From contig CM045989.1 in NCBI GenBank assembly GCA_025175895.1, positions 124,943,272-125,007,271 on the forward strand: a stretch of 64,000 nt of DNA, written 5' to 3'. The stretch is from Wurfbainia villosa. Taxonomy: Eukaryota; Streptophyta; Magnoliopsida; Zingiberales; Zingiberaceae. Of this stretch, positions 31,136 to 44,200 are shown one piece after another. Every line of letters starts with the position of its first letter. The first letter of the stretch is position 1. The notes beneath the pieces are model-generated. The model was not told the origin of the DNA. It made no database searches and saw nothing but the letters and a program-made list of their open reading frames with translations. Both the position numbers and the translations under genes were made by a program.

Positions 31136-33671
31136 TGTAAGATACTGGAAAAATAAATAAATAAATAAATAAATAGATAAATATATGTATTTATTTAAAA
31201 GGAATTTAGTTATTTGGTTTCGGGATAAAATTTGGGATAAAATTTTTATTAGATTGGACGAGCTCTAATAAAAGGTTAATCATTATCTTGATTAATTTAA
31301 TTAAGTATGTTAGGGTTTAATTAAAGCCTAAGTTAGAAAACCTAATTTTATTTTTCCCCGTCGCATTCCCTTCTCGAGCCTCTTCTTCTGACGTGAACTA
31401 CCGCCGCCTCCTCTTCACCATCCACCTCGTCGCCGTGCACACGCCGCCGGTCACCGCCGGTGCGGTTGGCACCGTGACTGCGCGCCGCGCTCTTCCCCTC
31501 TCCTCGCGTGTCGCCGTTGCTGCCCTTCTCTGTTCCAGGCCACTGCGAGTGCCGCTCTCCGTCATTGCTCGCTCGAGTCGCCGCGCCGCGCCGATCGATA
31601 GCCACAGGACACCTGCCAGCCTTGCCGACGCCGTCGATTTTGCGTCCGACCTCCGGCACCTTTACTACACCCAGGCAGGCGGCGCGACAAAGGGGACCAA
31701 CGTTGTGTATGTTGCCGTCTCACACCACCGCCTCCGTTGGGGGCTGTGATCTCCATCGGTGGTCACCAAAGCAAGGCGTGACAAATTCTTCCGGTGAATG
31801 AGTGTTGGGAGGGAAGTTCCGTCGAAGAGGTTGAAGCTTCGGTAAATATCTCATTTTTCCCTTGTTCTGTTCTGTCCGGTGTTTCTAGGGATTATGTGAT
31901 CAAGAAAGGGGGGGCGTTGGAGCCAAATGGGAGTAGAGGCGTGGTGGCGTGGGTGTTCAAATGAACAGCGCAGTTAGGGAAACTTTGTGATTGGAGTTTA
32001 CTGTTGATGGAGTCGGCTGTGAGGTTCCGTTTAGGGATGTAAACGGCTTTGCATGAGCGGTGAGGGCTGTGCATGAGTGGTGGATGGTTGATAGGGATTA
32101 ATATGGAGGATTAATTAGGTTAATAGGATAACTAGATCAATCTAGTTGACTGGGATGTTATTAAGCATTTGGGTTAATTGGGTTATGAACGAAATCGATT
32201 ATTCGATTTGTCGATGGATTGCATTTTGTGATTAACAATAGTTATGTTATATGCAGATTTCGATCACGAGGCAGGTCCACGGACATGAAGGTTTCACATT
32301 TCGAGCAATTTTTATCAGGCGGGTATTTTGACTTGTCTTTTTGATATAGTCATGTTGATATGCTAGATAGTTATAGCTTGCAATAGTTTTCATGTTTATC
32401 TACCTTGTATGTTATTATGCCTATTGGACACATGCATTTGATCAGTTTATAGTTATACTCTCCCCGTTTTACTTGGATCATGTATATGTACCTTTTTATT
32501 GTGCATATTATTCGGATACGTATGTTAGTTGGTATTACATGCTTTAGTGTCATGCACCATCTTGCATGATTGCATGTCACCGGACGGGTTCCATTATTGC
32601 TGAGCCCCAGCTGTTACATGGTCCGCACACCGCCACTCATGGGTTAGTGGTACATCGAAGGGTGTGTGCTGTTCTGTCAGTTCACCGGTCCGCTCATGGG
32701 TAGCGACGGCGTGGTAGGCGGGGATCCCTCCTCCGGTCTATGACACCGGAGATGAGAGCTTAGCTCCCCACTATGTTTGGGGCGGAGGATAGATGTACTC
32801 GACAAAGATCCTCGTCCACTTTCGGCCACCAGAGCGTGATGGCGAGTGCAGCTTGTCATAGCCCTACCCACTCGGCTTCACCATTGCGTGTGGCGGCAGA
32901 TCGGCGGGTGACCATGTCATATGCACGACATGCATTTTTGCACGGATTGCATTTGTATTGTGTTTGCTGCATTATTGTATTGATGCCTTGGATGTTGCAT
33001 ATGATTGTCATGCATACAGGATTCATATTCATTTATGGTGATGACTTTATCTCTTATAGTAGGGCACATGCTCCTATATCAGAGTAGGAGATTCAGGTGA
33101 GTACAGTCCTTTTGCATTTATTTCTTGCTTACCATATATATGAGACTGTACTGACATGATTAGTATTGTTAGCTATATCTTGCTATTTATATCGACAAAT
33201 ATCCGCTAAGTTCTTTGAACTTACCCCGTTGTTTTATTTTTTTATTTCAGGATGAAGCTGTCAGGAGAGTCCAGTTGCCATATCCCCCCCCCCTCGTAGT
33301 GACAGTTTCTTAGTTGTTTGAGTTTTGGTTTGAATTTTGTATAGAAGATATGTTTAGGCTTGGAAATGGATTTATGTACTCGTGGATTTTTGGGGTTCTT
33401 GTGGACCATTGGTCGGATCTTATTTTGATTTGTTTGGTTGGGTATTCCTGCCCAGATGGCAGAAGGGGTAAGTATAGTTAGTGTAGACTTTTGTTTACCT
33501 AGATTTGTTGGCCTGAGGCCTTATTATTATCTGCGTGTGTTTGATTGGATTCCGGTCGTGTTGACCGATGTATAGTGGCCGTGTAGGCCTTGTATAAAAT
33601 TGGTATTGTCACCCGTACAGGGGAGGTGCTGTCGGATTTTCGTCTGGCGGAGACTCCCTCGGGGCGTGACA
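31136..33671 (+). repeat. Right (3') LTR of gypsy element 25141-33671
   Basis: This is 30 bp shorter than the left copy. Most of the length is near-identical, but the CAG/CTG-rich part (32570-32910) has many small deletions and substitutions. Confidence 0.85.
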
Positions 33672-33676
33672 ACTTC

Positions 33677-34156
33677 CATCAACCTCACGCCTTTGGTTTG
33701 AGTCCACGACTCCTCACCCTTGTGCTAGCCTTTAAGTGCTTCCATCGGCTTTATCATGCTACTGGGTCTACTTTTGCCAAGAGGCTGAGCCTTCGGAACT
33801 TACGCTGTCAAGACTACACATTTGGATTTTTCTTTGCTAAGTATTCATACTTGGACTTCCCCTTGCCAAAGATTCATTTTTGGACTTCTCCATTGCCAAG
33901 TATTCATACTTGGGCTTTCCCTTGCCAAGAATTCATTCTTGGACTTCTCCATTTCCAAGTATCCATACTTGGACTTTTTACTCGAGTCTTACTCAAGTTT
34001 GGTCAGTCTTGACCTAAGGTTGATTGCTCTAACAATCTCCCTCATATGACCTTAGATGTCCCAAATTATACATTAGTCATATTGTCAAACATCAAAATTC
34101 TACTCGAGCCCCACTCGAGCTTGGTTAATATTGACCTGAGGCCGATTGCACCAATA
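33677..34156 (-). repeat. Element H 5' LTR, outer part
   Basis: This is the minus-strand LTR start, tip at 34156 (TATTGGTGCAAT on the minus strand). It contains five to six ~30-bp CCAAGTAT...ATACTTGG-type repeats at 33830-33985. H inserted into a LINE; AATAG at 34157-34161 would be the right target duplication. Confidence 0.8.
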
Positions 34157-35361
34157 AATAGTATCTTATTGCATTCATCTTTAATGCATCTTGTTTGGAT
34201 AAGATTTAGTTATTCTATAAATATCTCTTTCCCTTTCTTTTGTATTCAGTTGTCTATATAAGAATTCAAAATTTTCATTTTTAGCTTCACTTACTATTTG
34301 TTTTGTCCTCTTTCTTGTCCTCTTTCTATTTTAGTTGTCGATACTTTCTTAAGTTTTTTTCCTTACAAGTGTAATATCTTATAGGTTATCTGCTTTTCAT
34401 TCACATACTTTTGTATTTTTTTCATTCCACTGCTAAAATTCTTTATTTGGTAGTGTACATCCCTTTGACTCATCGAGTATATCTTTGGCTATTATTTTTA
34501 ATTTTAATATCATCTTAGCATATGTCGTATTCGAGTCATCATGTATTTTTTTTAATACTTGTGCTCCTACCATCTTTTTAAATATAATTTGTTTTTCATT
34601 TTTAACTTTCACCATTTAATTTTAAGTATCATACATATTTTTCTTCTATTAATATTATGTTTAAGATGCATATCCAACACTATCAACCTATGTTAGATAG
34701 TTAAGCTTTCTCCAGAAATATTCTTACAATCTTTACATATCTTTTTATCCTTCTTCTTCACCATAAGAAAGTTAATTTGTAATTTATTATTCTCATTTTT
34801 AAACATGACTAAGTGTTCTTCTCTTTTCTTAAAAAAATATATTAGTATAAGTTCATATGCTATCATAAAATCCAATATAGTTTTTTTCTTCATTGTTTAT
34901 TCCAAACTCATAACCCCCATGCACACTTCTATATGCCCATTTAAATCTCCTATTAAAATCATTTCCTTAGGTGAAATTTTTTGTAATACCTCATTTAAGT
35001 ATGCCAAAAGTCTAGTTTTAGTATCCCCATCTAATCCTACTTGAAGTGCATATATATTAATTATATTAATAGTTTCTTTCGTCATCACTATCTTGAGAGC
35101 TATAATATTATCCTCTTTCTAATTACTCTTACTATTTCATTTTTTAATCAACTATCTACAACAATAACTATTTGATTTTGTGTTCTATTTTTTTTCTGTG
35201 TATCATAATTTAAAATCTGAGTTCTCTATTATTGTTAGCTTCTTTTCTGTTCATTTTATCTCTTGTAAATATAAAATATTAATTCTTTTTTTAATCATAA
35301 TATCTATTACTTTCATTGTGTTTACCAGTGAATATTCTTATGTTCCATGTTTAAAATCTTA
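34157..35361 (-). pseudogene. L1-type LINE, endonuclease and start of RT (decayed)
   Basis: On the minus strand the remnant starts near 35361 with 'TWNIRIFTGK', the start of a plant L1-type APE endonuclease domain. It continues with 'INILYLQEIK' (catalytic Glu segment, about 35280), 'INIYALQVGLD' (about 35045), 'GDLNGH' (about 34945; Asp/Asn pair of the active site), 'KREEHLVMFKN' (about 34820), 'KDCKNISGESLT' (about 34705), and the linker before the reverse transcriptase ('SEAKNENFEFLYRQL', 'DIYRITKS', 'CIKDECNKILF'), which ends at the H insertion. Two Trp positions are now stops (TGG to TGA). The RT domain would lie beyond H, outside the window. Such remnants are often annotated as 'craniofacial development protein 2-like'. 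Confidence 0.85.
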
Positions 35362-37838
35362 AATAATCAAATTTTTTTATAATATTTATTTTTATCCAAT
35401 ATATAGTACGAAATTTTTTGCATATTTAATATTATACTAAAGTTTTCATGGAGATGTAACAATTCTTATTGAGACATTACAATCAGATTCTGTAATATGC
35501 TCCTTCTAAAGAATAGCCTAGCATTAACATAATAATTTGATGGATTTATCCATTGAAATATGTCAAAATTTAATGTTGGCTAGCAACCTAATATAACTCT
35601 CACCCTTTCTTATCGGGGTCTGGAATCGACCACGATGGATTTGGCAAAAGGAATCTAGCCTTCAAGGCTAGTAAACGGAAAAAAAAAAAGTTAAGCAAAA
35701 AAGAAAAATTCAACTATTAAGGCTAATAAAAGGAATCCAACTATAAATAATTTTTTTTTTCAAAAAAAAAATCAATAATGAAAGGATGGTAAAAGAAATC
35801 CAACTAGAAAGGCTAGTAAAAAGAGAAATTGGTTATGAAGGCTGAGCGAAAGGGAAATATCAAACTGTGAAGATGAATAAAAGAAATTTAGCATAAAAGA
35901 AAAAACCAACAATGATTGAGCAGAAGTGAAAAATCCATCTATGAATGCTAGTGGAATAAAATAATGGTGGTAAAATTAAATTGTGAAAGGCGGAGAAAAT
36001 AATATGGGACGATAAGCAGAGAAGGAGAAGAGAAAGAAGGTCAATTATGAGATTGTTGGATTAGGGCTTTAATTGAAGGCATCACTTGAAAAAAAAAAAG
36101 AATAAAAGAGGAAAAATGAGAAACCTATAATTGGAGAATAAAAGAAAAGAGATTTTAAAAGATGAAAGTGATGGGCAAAGAGAATATAAAGCTAATACTA
36201 GTAATATGAATATCAAAATTAAAGAATGAGTTAAGGAAGAAATAAAAATTAAAAGAAGTTATTTTGGACATGAAGCAATGAGAGGAACTACATTTCAAAA
36301 TCAAATAGTTGTTATTGGAAGGAAGAGATTTTTGTAATCGGGGGTATTTCTCCGGGCAAGGATGGTGATGAAATTTCAAGCATCTTTTGTATTTTTTTTA
36401 ATTTTTTCTGCACTTATCTAGAAAAAAGGTAAATAGATTTTTATGGAAACTAGTTGCTCAATCATATCTCTTAATTTATGGAATATTTTCAGCCTATATA
36501 CAATTACAAAATTGTGATTTTCCACGGATCCTACTCACGGCGTCACTAAATGGACTTCATAACAAATTTTAAAATTTAAATTTTATTTTATCAAAAAAAT
36601 CTTGAGTCTACAATTTTTACATTTAATAAATCGAATTGTAGTCCAATTTGATATTTTTCATTATGTATAGAAATTTTACATTCAAAATTTGAAAATATTT
36701 TACTTCTCACTATTTTTAGTCCACTCTAGTAATTGCTGAAAGAAACAAAACCAAATTAAACTAAATGATAGAAGGTTAAATTATTTCACTTTTTATCAAA
36801 CAAAATATAAGATTTTTTTTTTAAATGTTCATTTTTTCTATCAAATGTTAATGAAATAAATTTCAAACACAATTAGAAAATGCCATTTAAACATGTTCAC
36901 CTTAACAATGGAAACCCTCAAACCTTTAAATCCAAATTTGCTCTAATGTTGCAAATTCAAAAGGAAAATATATCCCAAAGGAACAAAGAAGGCCTTACTT
37001 TTTTCGTTGCTCATTCGTATGTTCTATCTACAAAAGTTGGATAAATTATAAATGTAAATTATTATGAAATGAAAGAATCATAAAGTCTAGAGACGACTAA
37101 AACTAAAAATCAAAACTTGATTTGCTGCAAGCATATTTAATTTTGCAGGGTGAATTGTTTTAATCAACAAATATAAATACAAGAAAAATATGTATTAGCA
37201 ATACAATTAATTATAATAAAAAGTTGATTGTTATTAACAATTCAATTAAATTGTTGAACTTGTATCGACATAACATGATATGGTTCCACAATCATATCGT
37301 TCGGTCAAAGATCGAAACTATGACATGGCTTGAAATTTTAATCCTTGTTCTCCCCTTTAAGATAGTTTGTGTTACCAGGACAATACTGATTGCTAAAGAA
37401 AAATCCAACTGATCGTGTTTAGTTCCTAGATTTTCAGTAAGCTTCAGATTCTAGGTCATGTACTTGCATGCTTATGTTCATGTACTTGCGGTCCCCACGA
37501 GAGGGCATTGTGGCTAGCATGATAGCAAAGTTGTACCAATGAATAAGGGTTAATCCCTGGCACTAGCCATGACTTGGACAATATGCTCCCTGTAATTTAC
37601 CTCTTTTGTGTTGGCTGTGGGATTGGTTGGCAGGGGCACTGAGGGCGAGTGAATCACCTTTAGCAAACACCAATGTACTTGCTTTCTTGGCTTGGCAAAA
37701 GAAACCATGTCTTCTTACCAACAACATATGGTTTGCTTCTATTCAATTGACATTTTAAGCATGTTTCATTTTTGATAAACCACTTGAATCTAACTTCTGA
37801 AACATATGGCTTGCTTTTGACCACTAGATAAATGAACA
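35362..37838. other. AT-rich spacer upstream of the spliced gene
   Basis: No coding region is recognised. From 35625 to 35990 a degenerate ~40-bp repeat recurs (cores AAGGCTAGTAAAAG and AATCCAACTATGAA). The remainder is AT-rich. The promoter and 5' untranslated part of the gene at 37839 should be in the last kilobase, but I see no decisive TATA box or upstream exon. Confidence 0.5.
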
Positions 37839-39096
37839 ATGGCCTTATTTGTTGGCCTATCCTTCATGTTCTGTGGATTAATAATATTTTCAAAAATGCT
37901 CGCAGGGAAATCTCGACTTAAATATGAATTGAAATCATATCAGAAAATGGTTGTAATCCCTATGAAACAAATGAATGAGGACAATCAGCAGCTAGTTTGG
38001 CTGGAGAACAAAGTCATTAAGCAAGAGGAACTATCCAAGGCTCTTGAAGAAACGTTGGGTGTGGTAACCCAAAAATTGCGGGAGACCATGGAAGAAAACA
38101 GGATTGTAAGACTTAGGACCAAGATCCAACATCAAGAAAACAAAGAAGAGGTAGTTCCTTTATTTTATTATTGCACAAGTATTACATTTTTATGATGCCC
38201 AAAATTGTTGTTTAAAGATTGTAAGAGTTTGTGCATGAGGCATAATATTGTAAGGAAGTGGAAATCTTATTACTTTTCTGCGTGCTTAGGAATCTAAGAT
38301 GACCTTATTGTTTTGATGATTTTCAGATGGATTACCTAGAAAACTTTTTCAAGGAACAAATGGACAAGATTCACAGGGCAACTGAAGAGAAAGAGCGATT
38401 GTTCGAAAAGTTGCAGCAGGAGGAGCGTGCAAAGGCAAAGCATTCTGATTTAAATTCTGGAACTACTGAAGAGAAGAAGCTCAGGTATGTCTTTCGTTTT
38501 GCGTGTCAAGTAGATGGAAAATCCACTATCAATGATTTTCTGTATCATACTAAGTGATAAAAACTGGTTGCTTCAACAGTAAAAAATTTCTTGTAAAGTT
38601 AAGAAATCTCTAGTAAAAGTTGGAAATTTTATTGGTTATACTGTTTTGTTGTTCATGTGTCTCTGCAATTTTGTGATGCTCGGTCCTATTCATTTCTAAT
38701 GGTGACCAATGATGTTTAATACACTTTTCTGATCACACATGTTCTCTGTCGTTTCAAATTAAATTTTTTTGTTTGTATTTTTTGATGCAACTTTTTTGTT
38801 TTTTGTTTTTTGTTTTAATAACTTTAGAATTTTGGTTTTACTTGAGGTCTATTTAATGTTTTGGTTGCAGGAACGAAGAGATTGCGAGGTTCATCAACAA
38901 CCAAGCCGAAGGAGTTGCAGAATTTGAGGCTGAGAGAGAGAAACTGATTAAGGCCCATGAGGAGAAGAAGGTTGAACTTAGGCGTCGATATCTGGAGGAG
39001 GAAGTTAAGCTGGAGGAGGAGTTTGATGGTGCTCTGACCAAACTGATGGAGAAGTATTCCCCTACGAGCTTCCAGGCTTCGAGTAGTAGTTCTTAG
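37839..39096 (+). CDS. Coiled-coil protein with N-terminal membrane segment, 3 exons
   Basis: This is the only cellular gene seen. Exons are 37839-38150, 38327-38484 and 38871-39096. Donors are GAG|GTAGTT and CAG|GTATGT; acceptors are TTTTCAG and TTGCAG. Their lengths (312, 158, 226) join without a stop into 232 codons (231 aa). An in-frame TGA at 37833 precedes the ATG. Residues 3-21 are a hydrophobic helix, probably a membrane anchor. Residues ~30-220 are charged, heptad-like helices (for example 'EEVKLEEEFDGALTKLMEKY'), so a long coiled coil is predicted. The tail is Ser-rich. I recognise no catalytic domain or family; tethering or scaffolding at a membrane is inference. Intact splice sites and frame amid decayed transposons argue for a working gene. 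Upstream non-coding exons cannot be excluded. Confidence 0.85.
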
Positions 39097-41275
39097 GGAA
39101 TACTGACAAGTGCTTGATCATTCTCTTTCTACGTACTTTCATATCGTTTCAATTTCCCTGGATTGAATGTGTGATCTTTTGTGGCACTTGCAATGGCCTT
39201 ATGGTTTCAGAGGTGAGTTTCCATGAATTTCTGAAGAATCAAATTAGTTTCTTACATACTTTCTGTCCAATTGTGCATCTCCATGTTTCAGCCCTCAAGT
39301 ATGTATGTCTTTGCCTTTTTTTAATTTGAATATAATCATAGATTGTTCGTGTCTTTACTGGTTGTCACCTCATTCTTCGAGCAATTTGTGGTGTTTAATT
39401 CCTAAATTGTTTTTAATGAAGCCTTGGATTATATAAATATTTTTCTTAAAGAAAAGGCAAAGTAATAAAATGCCCTTTTCTTGGAGAAAATAGGCTGAAT
39501 GAAGCCCCTCTTATTAAATACAGGGTCATTCTTTAACGGGTTCTTAAAATACTTTTTGACCTTTGTTGGAATGATAGGTTACTATTTTTAACGTCTAAAT
39601 TTTGAATTATATAAAATTTATGAAAAAATTATTTTGTTCAAAGTGGAAGATAGAAGTGCCTCCTACTTATTTGCCCTCATCCTCTTTTGGGATTACTCTT
39701 TGAAATTTTTGAATTTGAATCCCTAGAGGATTCCGAGTCATTTGCACTAAGAGGTCGTCTGTTAGTGCACATCTGTTGTGTTTTCTAAATTTATTTTGAT
39801 AATCGATGAAAATTTTCAATGGAGTCAGACTATTCATTTCAGGTCAAAGATCTAGACACTTGAATTATAATTTGATTCTTTTTATAAAGCCACAAATACA
39901 TTTTTAAAACTATTTTAAACTCAATCATAGGCTTCAAATAGCCAAATTGATAATTTTTTACTATCAAAAATACTTTGATGATGATAACCTTGATGACAAT
40001 AAAATTATCCAATTTAACCATCTAATGTCATGAATGAAATTTCTAAGGTGAGGGTTTTAGATTACCAAATTGAGTAAAAAATTTTGCCATCAAGGTGTTT
40101 TAGTCATTTAAGGGTAATACATGAATTTCTTGGAGCATTTGGATCCGATGAGAGAGTTTAGATAAACAAATTTGATAGATTTTAGTCATCAATGTGCCAA
40201 AAGACATTGATGATCGTAAATGGTTCGAATTGATCATTTGAAGCCATAGATGATTTTGTTTCGAAATAGATTAGATTTAATGGGCAGTATTAAAAAGTTA
40301 ATTTGTTCACTTAACTCTACCAAGACTTTTCATCATACAGGCAATCAATGTGATTTAACTAAAATATCTTAATAGTCATCCATGTGATATTTTGATCCTT
40401 TTGAGTTATCAATATATTTGAACCAAAACATCATAATGACATTGACCAAAACATCATAATGAATAATGACTTTTTAAGAGGAAAACATTGAGGTTGTAGG
40501 GGCCTCAACATATTTATGTTTAGCCTAGGGCTGACTTTTACCCTTTTGGCCACATTAGTGTTTTGTTTTCTAGGGGTAAAATTTAGATTAAATGGATTCA
40601 AAAATTTCTTGTAAATCCTAGCCATCAAATGATGTTCATCATTTCATCTAACTAAGTAATTTATTCTATCTATGTAACATGAATTTTGTCACTATTTTAG
40701 ACTCATTTATTTCTTCAATTATATTTTAAGTAGTCAAGTTCGATCATTTTTAAGTTACTTGGCAATGGATTTTACATTTATTTTATGTTTTCAATATGAG
40801 GGTAAAGTGTGTAGAAGCTTGATAAATTACACATAGAACTTGAAGAGATTGTGAGTTGGGTGATAGTTGGATAAAGAGGTTAAGGTCAACCACGAGCTTG
40901 GCAAGTTGCTCATGGATCATGAAAATCATGACTCAAAGTGGTTGAGCTATGCTTACGTTAACAATGACTTAGAATCCCAAAAATGAGGTGAAATTAATGA
41001 CAATGTGAAGGATGCATGGAGCATGCTTGGAGGGTACTTTGTGCATTCAAAGGACTCCAAGGGGGGGAAAAATCAAAGGCACCAAAGACTTGAAGATATA
41101 TGACTTGGGAGAGATTAGGAGAGAATATAGTCTTGGGTTGTACTTTTAGATATCTGGTCTACCAAGTGCTATGTACAAGAAACAATGGGTTTTGCATTGT
41201 AGTCGAGGTTTAGTTTGAAATCAAGTCAACATCTTCAAGTATATTCAATTGACTAGAGGTTAGTCTCAATCGATT
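39097..41275. other. Downstream spacer, no gene seen
   Basis: The 3' untranslated region of the spliced gene comes first (AATATAATCATA at about 39325 is a possible poly(A) signal). After that comes AT-rich DNA with many short degenerate words and a short direct repeat of ACCAAAACATCATAATGA at 40421 and 40446. From about 41080 the sequence may belong to an old LTR that continues at 53341, as the gypsy element splits it. Confidence 0.45.
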
Positions 41276-44200
41276 TGTCACACTCTGAGAGCATATCGAG
41301 CCGAAAATCAAACGGACGGCATCTCCCCTCTACGTGGCAATATTTCGGGTTAATACAAGGCCCGTAGGCCCACAATAACAACAATATATATTACCATATA
41401 ACCAAACCACAATATATCAAACTACTACAACAAATACACAGCGGAAAACGATACGACAACAATAGGATATCAATCCCACACATGCATACCGATATGACTA
41501 ACACAACACAACAACACAGAACCTCGACAAAATCCGAATATACAATATGTACATCAAGAAAACTCCAAATACAATACACGGCGGACAGCAGGCCCAAAAT
41601 AAAACATGGGAGCCTCGTGAGATGAGATGACGTCAGCCGGCGGTGCTCCAAGCTGTCACGAAGTCTTCTACCTGTTACCTGGGCGACAGAAAACCCAGGG
41701 TCCGCGGGGGGTGGTGAGTAAAACTCAGCAGGTAATAGAAAACATGTATATATGTAATATCACATGTATTTCGACAACATAATCTAGATGTACAACGGGT
41801 ATATCAGCATAGTATATAAATACAAGCATATACCGTCTAACTGAAATGAATAACATAAAATGCAGACGTACCTGAAGTCTGCTACGCTACTCTGATCCAA
41901 CCTGAACATATATCAAACATATATATAACAGGAAGAGTAATACCAACACATAATCTACTCATGCTACAGGCCAAGGTATCTATGGTCTATCCAACCCATA
42001 CCAATATCCGACACACTGTATAACATATGCAAGAAACATGCATGAATATGATGTACAATCAAATGCAGCAAACATAATACAATCAAATGCAACATCACAA
42101 TAAGCATATATATATAGACTATATCTATATATGTATACTAATCACAATCATCCATATATATATATACATGCATATATGTATATATATGGCAATATGCAAA
42201 AATGCCATCAGTCGGCAATGCAGCATGCATGGTCATGTCGGCTCACCCTAAAGCTACCACGACCCCAGTGTGGCCTCGGTGGCTCGAGCATGACAACTGT
42301 CCCAACTCAACACCAACCACTACTCTCGAGTGGCCGAGTGGGCAGTATGATCGAGTAGCATATAAGCGTAAAGAGCAAGCTACACGATGGGGGTCCCTGC
42401 TGTTGGTCACTCCGACAGTCACTACCCATGAGTGGTCGAGTACCACACACGCAGGACTACGGCACGCAAATCCAACTACCACCGTCTATAGTGGTAGAGT
42501 GCGGCACCTCAATGCTCTGCCCTCACACCGGTTACTCCTCCTATGAGTAACCGTGGAGGCAGGATGACTGGCGACCCTCTCAACCACAAGGGAGACCTCG
42601 TCGCCAGCGTGCATGTAAATGCATGAATGCAATGTCTCACATACAGACATCCACCATAGACTCTCTATCCTGTACAGAGTCATACCAATCTACTCGACGC
42701 ACTCTCTATCACATGCAGTCGTACTCAATCGATCATAATACTCTCTATCCTCAGAGAGAGTCATACTAATCTACTCGACGCACTCTCATCACAGAGAGTC
42801 GTACTCATCTGATTATAACAAGCTAGGACCACCGGTCCGTAGCGATACCCTAAGTATCATTCCTCTGACCATTTACACAACACATGTTCGGTGGTAACAT
42901 ACAACCTAAGGGTACTAGAACTAACCCTAGGTTAAAGACATTATCTATCTACGGATGACCTTTTTGCCCAATATACAATCAGGTTGTCATCCGGACTTTA
43001 CCATTTGCACTTAACTTAAACAAATTCTAAGTTACTTACATCACCTATATGTATAACTCCTAATCATGGTAAAATAAACATGATATCAGCAATAGAGTTA
43101 ATAGCCAACGGAAAAGGATCAAGCATACGATAAAAAGAACAGGGTCAAGGTAATATGAACACCTAACATGCTCATATCAATGACTAAATCTGAATGAAAT
43201 ACAACTACCCGGACCAGGTAGGAAATTACCCACCTGCTTTGTAGACACTAGTCGTCTCCACATCCGCGGATATCTCGAACAAAAATCCTATAAATAAACA
43301 TATATGATCCAATCATATACCAATTCTAATATTAGGATCAAATCATAATCCTGCATCAACTTTATATCTCGATCTACAGTTAACGTAACGATTCATAGCA
43401 TTTACCTAGTTTCGAATCTATGGTAAGAGCTTCTTGATCCAAATTCAAATATCCCCTCCAGACCTCACAGTTGTAAACAACTCCAATATCACAGCCATAC
43501 ATGTAGCATACAAAACATGATAAAATCATGGATCAACATAAACCTTACCTCAACCTCTTCGTAATCCGCTTAAGGAGTTCGGTCTCAATTTAATCCAAAT
43601 AAATCAATCATCACCACACAATGAACAGGTACTATCATCACTACGTAATTATAGCACATCTAGATCAGTTTACTAAACAAAACTGATACACAACCATGAA
43701 CAATCAAATCTATACTTACCTCGCGTCGTTCCACTTTCCTCACAATGAATCCAGAAGTAAATCCATTGTTAACACCTATAATCACATACAGTTCATCACC
43801 CACCATATACTGATAAAACAAACAAATCATAACTACACATACCTTTAGTTGATTCAATCTCCCTCAACTTATCTGGAAGACGAACCCGATATCGAAACAC
43901 CCAACTTCTTGATTCACTCCTGGGAATATGTTATAAACCCATCAATTGAACTGTAAGCACAATCCACAACTTAATAATCCCAAACAAGTATAGTACTTAA
44001 GCTTACCTATCCTCATTCCATCACCCACTGTGGATCGAAACCAAATCGAGCTGAATCAGAACCCTCCCCCCCTCAAATCTGAACTTACCAAATATTGCTT
44101 CAACTATCCATAGCAATTCTGAGACAACATCCTACTACCGTGGCAAAGCCAAGTATCAAGGGGATGCCCACAATGCCGAAAGAAACAACGGAATCGTAGC

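Larger units (their letters stand above)
25141..33671 (+). mobile_element. Non-autonomous gypsy chromovirus-type element
   Basis: This complete 8531-bp element lies in H's 5' LTR. LTRs of 2566 bp (25141-27706) and 2536 bp (31136-33671) run from TGTAAGATACTGG to GGGGCGTGACA. The target duplication ACTTC (25136-25140 / 33672-33676) is perfect. The 3.4 kb interior has a primer site, a ~200-bp 5' leader like that of the autonomous element (57176-57400), a diverged LTR-like segment, a trace of gag, and the common 3' leader before the polypurine tract. No protease, RT, RNase H or integrase is visible. Confidence 0.9.
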
